The notes below the pieces were generated by a model. It searched no databases and had not been told where the DNA came from. It saw nothing but the letters and a program-made list of their open reading frames with translations. A DNA stretch of 8,537 nt from Actinomycetota bacterium (GTDB lineage: Bacteria; Actinomycetota; Actinomycetes; Streptosporangiales; Streptosporangiaceae). Location: positions 1 through 8,537 of the forward strand of contig QGUZ01000214.1 in the NCBI GenBank assembly GCA_003242605.1, given 5' to 3'. Made by a program: the position numbers and the translations under genes. Shown one piece after another: positions 6,184 through 8,537 of the stretch; within the stretch, counting starts at the first letter, position 1; every line of letters starts with the position of its first letter.

Positions 6184-7595
6184 GCGGCGCGCACCCCGAG
6201 CACCGCGCCGGTACGGCCGGAGGCGAGCACGGCGAGCGCCGTCTCGGCGAGGGCCGCCACGTCGCGGGCGGGCCCGGCGTCCCCGCCGATCGGGGCACCG
6301 GCCCCGTCACCGATCCCGGTGGCGGGGTCGACGCAGTTCACCCGGACCTCGTCGCCCGCCCACTCCCGCGCCAGCGCGCCGGCGAGCGCGGCCACCGCGG
6401 CCCGCACCGGCGCGCCCAGGGCATGCCCCGCCTCCCCCGGGACCGGCGGCCAGGTGCACAGCAGCAGCTGGCCCCGGCTCTCCCGCAGGTACGGCAGGGC
6501 CGCCCGGGCCACCTGCGCCGGGCCTGCGCAGCCGCCGCCCAGCGCCGTGGCCACCGTCTCCGGGGCGGCCTCGGCCAGCGGCCTCGCGGGCGGCGGGTCC
6601 ACCGCGCACACCACGTGGTCGACGCGGCCCGACTTCTCGGCCGCGGCGGCGAGCGCCTCCGCCACCGCCCGCGCGTCGTCCGGCCGCCACCCGTCCGCCT
6701 CGCCGTACCGGTGGACGGTCGCCCCGTACCCGGCGAGCCGCTCGGCGATCGCGGCCGCCGCGCCCCGGCCGTCGCCGACCACCACCGCGGCCCGGCCCGC
6801 CACGCCCGCCCGCACCGCCTCCGGGCCGGGGAGGCCGTGGCCGCGGCCGGACAGCTCGAAGAGCCGCTCGGCGATCGCCACGTCCACCGGGTGGGTGATC
6901 TTCAGGTTGCGCTCGCTGCCCGGCACGACGTGGATCGGTACCTCGGGCAGGTAGCGCAGCACCACGCCGCAGTCGTCGGTCGCGGGCCGCTCGGCGAAGG
7001 CCGGGTCGGCGAACGCCCGCCGGTACGCCTCGCGGATCACCGAGAGCCGGAAGCCCTGCGGCGTCTGGGTGCGGCGCAGCGTCGCCCGGTCCGGCACGTC
7101 CGCGACGACCTCCCCGCCGGGCCCGCCGGTCACCCGCACGATCGTGTCCGCGCTCGGGATCGCCACCTCCAGCGCCTCGCAGCGCTCCAGCGCGGCCACG
7201 CACGCCCGGACCGTCTCCGCATCCACGAGCGGCCGCACCGCGTCGTGCAGCAGCACGTCGCACTCCCGCTCGCCGAGCGCCGCGAGGGCCCGCCACGTCG
7301 ACTCGGTACGGCTCGCCCCGCCCTCGACCACCGCGGTCACCTTGCGGAAGCCGCCGCGGGCCACGATGCGCTCCGCCTCCGCCACGTGGCCCGGGGCCAT
7401 GAGCACCACGATCTCGTCGATCTCCGGCACCGACTCGAAGACGGCGACGCTGTGCTCGAGGATCGTCCGTCCCGCGATCGTGAGGAGCTGCTTCGGCACG
7501 GGCGCGCCCATGCGCTGCCCCACCCCGCCGGCGAGCACGACCGCCACCACGGGCCGCGCGCGGCGGGGCCGCCGGGGATGCCCATCGTTGTGCAC
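6177..7595 (-). CDS. Bifunctional-type cytidylyltransferase/SDR fusion (TarI/Bcs1-like), SDR half degenerate
   Basis: A 472-residue fusion. Residues about 16-250 form an IspD/TarI-type cytidylyltransferase: VVLAGGVGQRMGAPVPKQ (CTP binding), DVLLHDAVRPLV, RRTQTPQGF, TDDCGVVL and GSERNLKITHPVD. TDDC and the SDR fusion fit the ribitol-phosphate group (TarI, Haemophilus Bcs1/Acs1) rather than MEP-pathway IspD. Bcs1 proteins reduce ribulose 5-phosphate with the SDR domain and then make CDP-ribitol for teichoic-acid-like polymers. Here the SDR part (about 268-472) keeps a Rossmann-like VVGDGRGAAAAIAERL and RVNCVDP. At the catalytic sites it has Cys/Thr (380-381) for Ser, Gly394 for Tyr and Arg398 for Lys, and the NNAG motif is gone. 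So the protein probably only activates a polyol phosphate, likely ribitol 5-phosphate. GTG 7595 follows GAGGAG by 7 nt. It converges with the GT2 gene. Confidence 0.9.
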   Translation of the reverse strand: MHNDGHPRRPRRARPVVAVVLAGGVGQRMGAPVPKQLLTIAGRTILEHSVAVFESVPEIDEIVVLMAPGHVAEAERIVARGGFRKVTAVVEGGASRTESTWRALAALGERECDVLLHDAVRPLVDAETVRACVAALERCEALEVAIPSADTIVRVTGGPGGEVVADVPDRATLRRTQTPQGFRLSVIREAYRRAFADPAFAERPATDDCGVVLRYLPEVPIHVVPGSERNLKITHPVDVAIAERLFELSGRGHGLPGPEAVRAGVAGRAAVVVGDGRGAAAAIAERLAGYGATVHRYGEADGWRPDDARAVAEALAAAAEKSGRVDHVVCAVDPPPARPLAEAAPETVATALGGGCAGPAQVARAALPYLRESRGQLLLCTWPPVPGEAGHALGAPVRAAVAALAGALAREWAGDEVRVNCVDPATGIGDGAGAPIGGDAGPARDVAALAETALAVLASGRTGAVLGVRAAG

Positions 7596-7602
7596 AGTCC
7601 GA

Positions 7603-7624
7603 CTCCTCGTCCGGCTCCTCGTCC
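7603..7624 (-). promoter_or_regulatory. Duplicated ribosome-binding site of the cytidylyltransferase gene
   Basis: On the minus strand GGACGAGGAG occurs twice with a 12-nt period (complements at 7603-7612 and 7615-7624), each copy with a GAGGAG SD core. The one nearer the gene is spaced 7 nt from GTG 7595 and fixes the start. No start codon lies between the two copies. Confidence 0.6.
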
Positions 7625-7810
7625 CGACTTCACCCGCCCGACTCCCTGCCCCGACCGCTCACGACGCGTACCCGCGCCGGGACGCCCGGCGACGGGCGGG
7701 GCCTGCGGCGTCGGCGGGGCCAAACATACCGCCATCCGACTCGCCCCCGGAGCCGCGGTCGTACCGGCCCGGAAGGAAACGGCGTTTTTACTGTTACGAA
7801 GTGACCGCGT

Positions 7811-7840
7811 TTGGTAGCTTGAACGCTCACCACCTTTACT
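7811..7840 (+). promoter_or_regulatory. Weak promoter candidate for the right-edge genes
   Basis: TTGGTA (7811-7816) and TTTACT (7835-7840) each match the sigma-70 consensus at 4 of 6 positions, with an 18-bp spacer, inside the AT-rich patch. A transcript from here would begin with the hairpin-dense leader at 7850-7943. Confidence 0.3.
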
Positions 7841-7849
7841 GCACGGGGA

Positions 7850-7943
7850 ATTCGCGGCTGACGTCGTTCGGTCACCGTACCGGTCGGTTTCCCGCGAATC
7901 GGCACCGACCGGGGTGAGCCGGTGCGGCCGGGGCGCGCCCCGG
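7850..7943 (+). promoter_or_regulatory. Leader region with competing hairpins and a 16-bp palindrome
   Basis: Three inverted repeats interlock. ATTCGCGG (7850-7857) pairs with CCGCGAAT (7892-7899). CCGGTCGGT (7880-7888) pairs with ACCGACCGG (7904-7912). GCACCG (7902-7907) pairs with CGGTGC (7920-7925). The first and second cross each other, and the second and third share bases, so they cannot all form as simple stems. A perfect 16-bp palindrome (7928-7943) follows and touches the SD of the first short ORF. The pattern would suit an attenuator or riboswitch-like leader. I recognise no known RNA family. Confidence 0.35.
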
Positions 7944-7951
7944 AGGAACGG

Positions 7952-8056
7952 ATGCGTGCTCGAATACCGCACGGCCGGCCGCCGGTGACCGGGGCGGGTA
8001 CGGCCCCGAAGGCCCGCGGAAACCCGATAGTGCGATTCGGAGGCTCGGCCCGATGA
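7952..8056 (+). CDS. Short ORF, 34 residues, start of an overlapping chain
   Basis: ATG 7952 has an ideal GGAGG site (7942-7946) with 5-nt spacing. The product is a basic, Gly/Pro/Arg-rich peptide beginning MRARIPHGRPPV with no family I recognise. Its TGA (8054-8056) overlaps the ATG of the next short ORF in an ATGA arrangement typical of translational coupling. Third-position GC is only moderate, so codon bias does not support it strongly. It may be a translated leader peptide rather than a functional protein, or chance. Confidence 0.35.
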   Translation: MRARIPHGRPPVTGAGTAPKARGNPIVRFGGSAR

Positions 8057-8130
8057 AACAGGAGACCGCAGCACCGCCGAAAGAAGCGTCGTATCGGGAT
8101 TTTCCACACTCGTCGTGCCGGGGAGTCTGA
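8053..8130 (+). CDS. Short ORF, 25 residues, coupled to its neighbours
   Basis: ATG 8053 overlaps the preceding stop and has its own GGAGG site (8039-8043) with a 9-nt spacer. The peptide begins MKQETAAPPKEASYRDF and contains one Cys near its end (SSCRGV). Its stop (8128-8130) lies inside or just ahead of the start region of the next gene, whose possible starts are GTG 8115 and TTG 8136. Codon bias is weak. It could be a leader peptide, a very small regulatory protein or a peptide precursor; nothing in sequence decides between them. Confidence 0.35.
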   Translation: MKQETAAPPKEASYRDFPHSSCRGV

Positions 8131-8537
8131 GTCGATTGCCTGATTCCGCCGTCGTATTACCGCCGGGCCTGAACGCGGTTCCGCACACCGCAGCCCTGAT
8201 ACTCGCGACCACACCCGCCGCCGGGCTCACCGTCACCGGGCCGCAGGCGGCCAAAGCGCCCGGGAAGCCGGACGACGGGGAGCCGAGCCCCGGCCCGGTC
8301 GCCCTGCTCGCCCGCCTCGCCGCCCAGCTCGGCGCCCTGCCCGTCGCCCGGCTGCACGTGATCGCGCGGGACGCCGGCGCGCCGGGCCACACCCGGTTCA
8401 CCGCCGCCACCGCGGACCCGCCCGCCGAGCCGGTCACCGAGCCGCGCGCCCCCGGGACCGGCGCACCGGCCCCCGGACCCCTGCGGGCCCGGGCACCGGT
8501 CCCCGAGCCCCCCCCCGTGCCCCCCGACTCGCCCGGG
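8115..8537 (+). CDS. Unrecognised protein, N-terminal part (runs off the window)
   Basis: A frame open to the window edge, whose codons from about 8160 on end overwhelmingly in G or C, the signature of real genes here. The start is uncertain. GTG 8115 has no SD and overlaps the preceding short ORF. TTG 8136 has GGGGAG (8120-8125) 10 nt upstream and lies 5 nt after that ORF's stop. The protein begins LPDSAVVLPPGLNAVPHTAA, followed by a strand-like hydrophobic stretch, a charged Gly/Pro loop, and a helix-strand segment (VALLARLAAQLGALPVARLH). A long Pro/Ala-rich stretch then looks like a linker to a further domain outside the window. It shows no signal peptide or membrane helix. A TTA codon lies at 8157-8159. 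I do not recognise the family. Confidence 0.6.
   Translation, partial: MPGSLSRLPDSAVVLPPGLNAVPHTAALILATTPAAGLTVTGPQAAKAPGKPDDGEPSPGPVALLARLAAQLGALPVARLHVIARDAGAPGHTRFTAATADPPAEPVTEPRAPGTGAPAPGPLRARAPVPEPPPVPPDSPG

Larger units (their letters stand above)
7596..7951. other. Gene-free spacer with leader of the fusion gene and plus-strand promoter region
   Basis: The left part is the minus-strand leader of the cytidylyltransferase gene. It has a weak -10-like TATGTT on the minus strand (7723-7728) without a recognisable -35. The middle (about 7770-7845) is distinctly AT-richer than the rest. The right part is packed with inverted repeats. The frames crossing here are out-of-frame shadows; I see no protein gene before 7952. 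Confidence 0.55.

Noticed and set aside
6846..7595. IspD (MEP pathway) as the identity of the cytidylyltransferase domain
   Set aside because: TDDC and GSERNLKITHPVD, plus the fused SDR domain, fit the TarI/Bcs1 polyol-phosphate group better.
6423..7817. 464-codon plus-strand frame over the cytidylyltransferase gene
   Set aside because: His/Arg-rich antisense shadow without motifs.
7850..7925. Known riboswitch such as the actinobacterial c-di-AMP (ydaO) type
   Set aside because: I could not find the conserved core of any riboswitch family I know; only generic inverted repeats are visible.
1..8537. CRISPR arrays, tRNA or rRNA genes, insertion sequences
   Set aside because: No regularly spaced repeats, no cloverleaf or rRNA-like sequence, and no transposase motifs or terminal repeats were seen.

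Overview
The window is very GC-rich (well over 70 % by eye). Its real genes end almost every codon in G or C, GTG starts are common, and Shine-Dalgarno (SD) sites are GGAGG-like. Together with an LCP protein carrying a LytR_C domain, this points to a high-GC actinomycete, plausibly of the Streptosporangiales type; the genus is inference only. Most long antisense reading frames are GC-bias shadows.

Layout. Positions 1-123 are the 3' end of an acyl-CoA dehydrogenase gene, followed by a hairpin. A 513-bp gap between two converging genes follows, with no convincing gene but a repeat-dense AT island near 400-442. Next come a CPBP/CAAX-type membrane protease (637-1371, minus) and a divergent TetR-family regulator (1493-2101, plus), with a small palindrome between them. 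After a terminator and a recognisable promoter lies a branched-chain-aminotransferase-like gene (2413-3318, plus). It converges on an LCP cell-wall ligase gene (3329-4975, minus). That gene is divergent from a GT2 glycosyltransferase gene (5092-6162, plus), which in turn converges on a TarI/Bcs1-type cytidylyltransferase-SDR fusion (6177-7595, minus). The last ~940 bp hold the fusion's leader, an AT-rich promoter-like patch, a hairpin-dense leader, two overlapping short ORFs, and the start of an unrecognised protein that runs off the window.

How the genes fit. The LCP protein, the ExoA-like GT2 and the CDP-polyol enzyme make sense as a cell-wall glycopolymer (teichoic-acid-like) neighbourhood: nucleotide-activated polyol, sugar transfer, then attachment to peptidoglycan. 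They are three separately transcribed genes, not one operon. The protease-TetR pair looks like a local regulator-target pair.

The most notable result is two probable pseudoenzymes in intact, well-expressed-looking genes. The aminotransferase-like protein has Arg in place of the PLP Schiff-base Lys and has lost most other cofactor contacts. The SDR half of the cytidylyltransferase fusion lacks the Ser-Tyr-Lys catalytic residues. Also unusual are terminators built into the stop codons of both tight convergent gene pairs, and a chain of short coupled ORFs behind a leader with mutually exclusive hairpins at the right edge.
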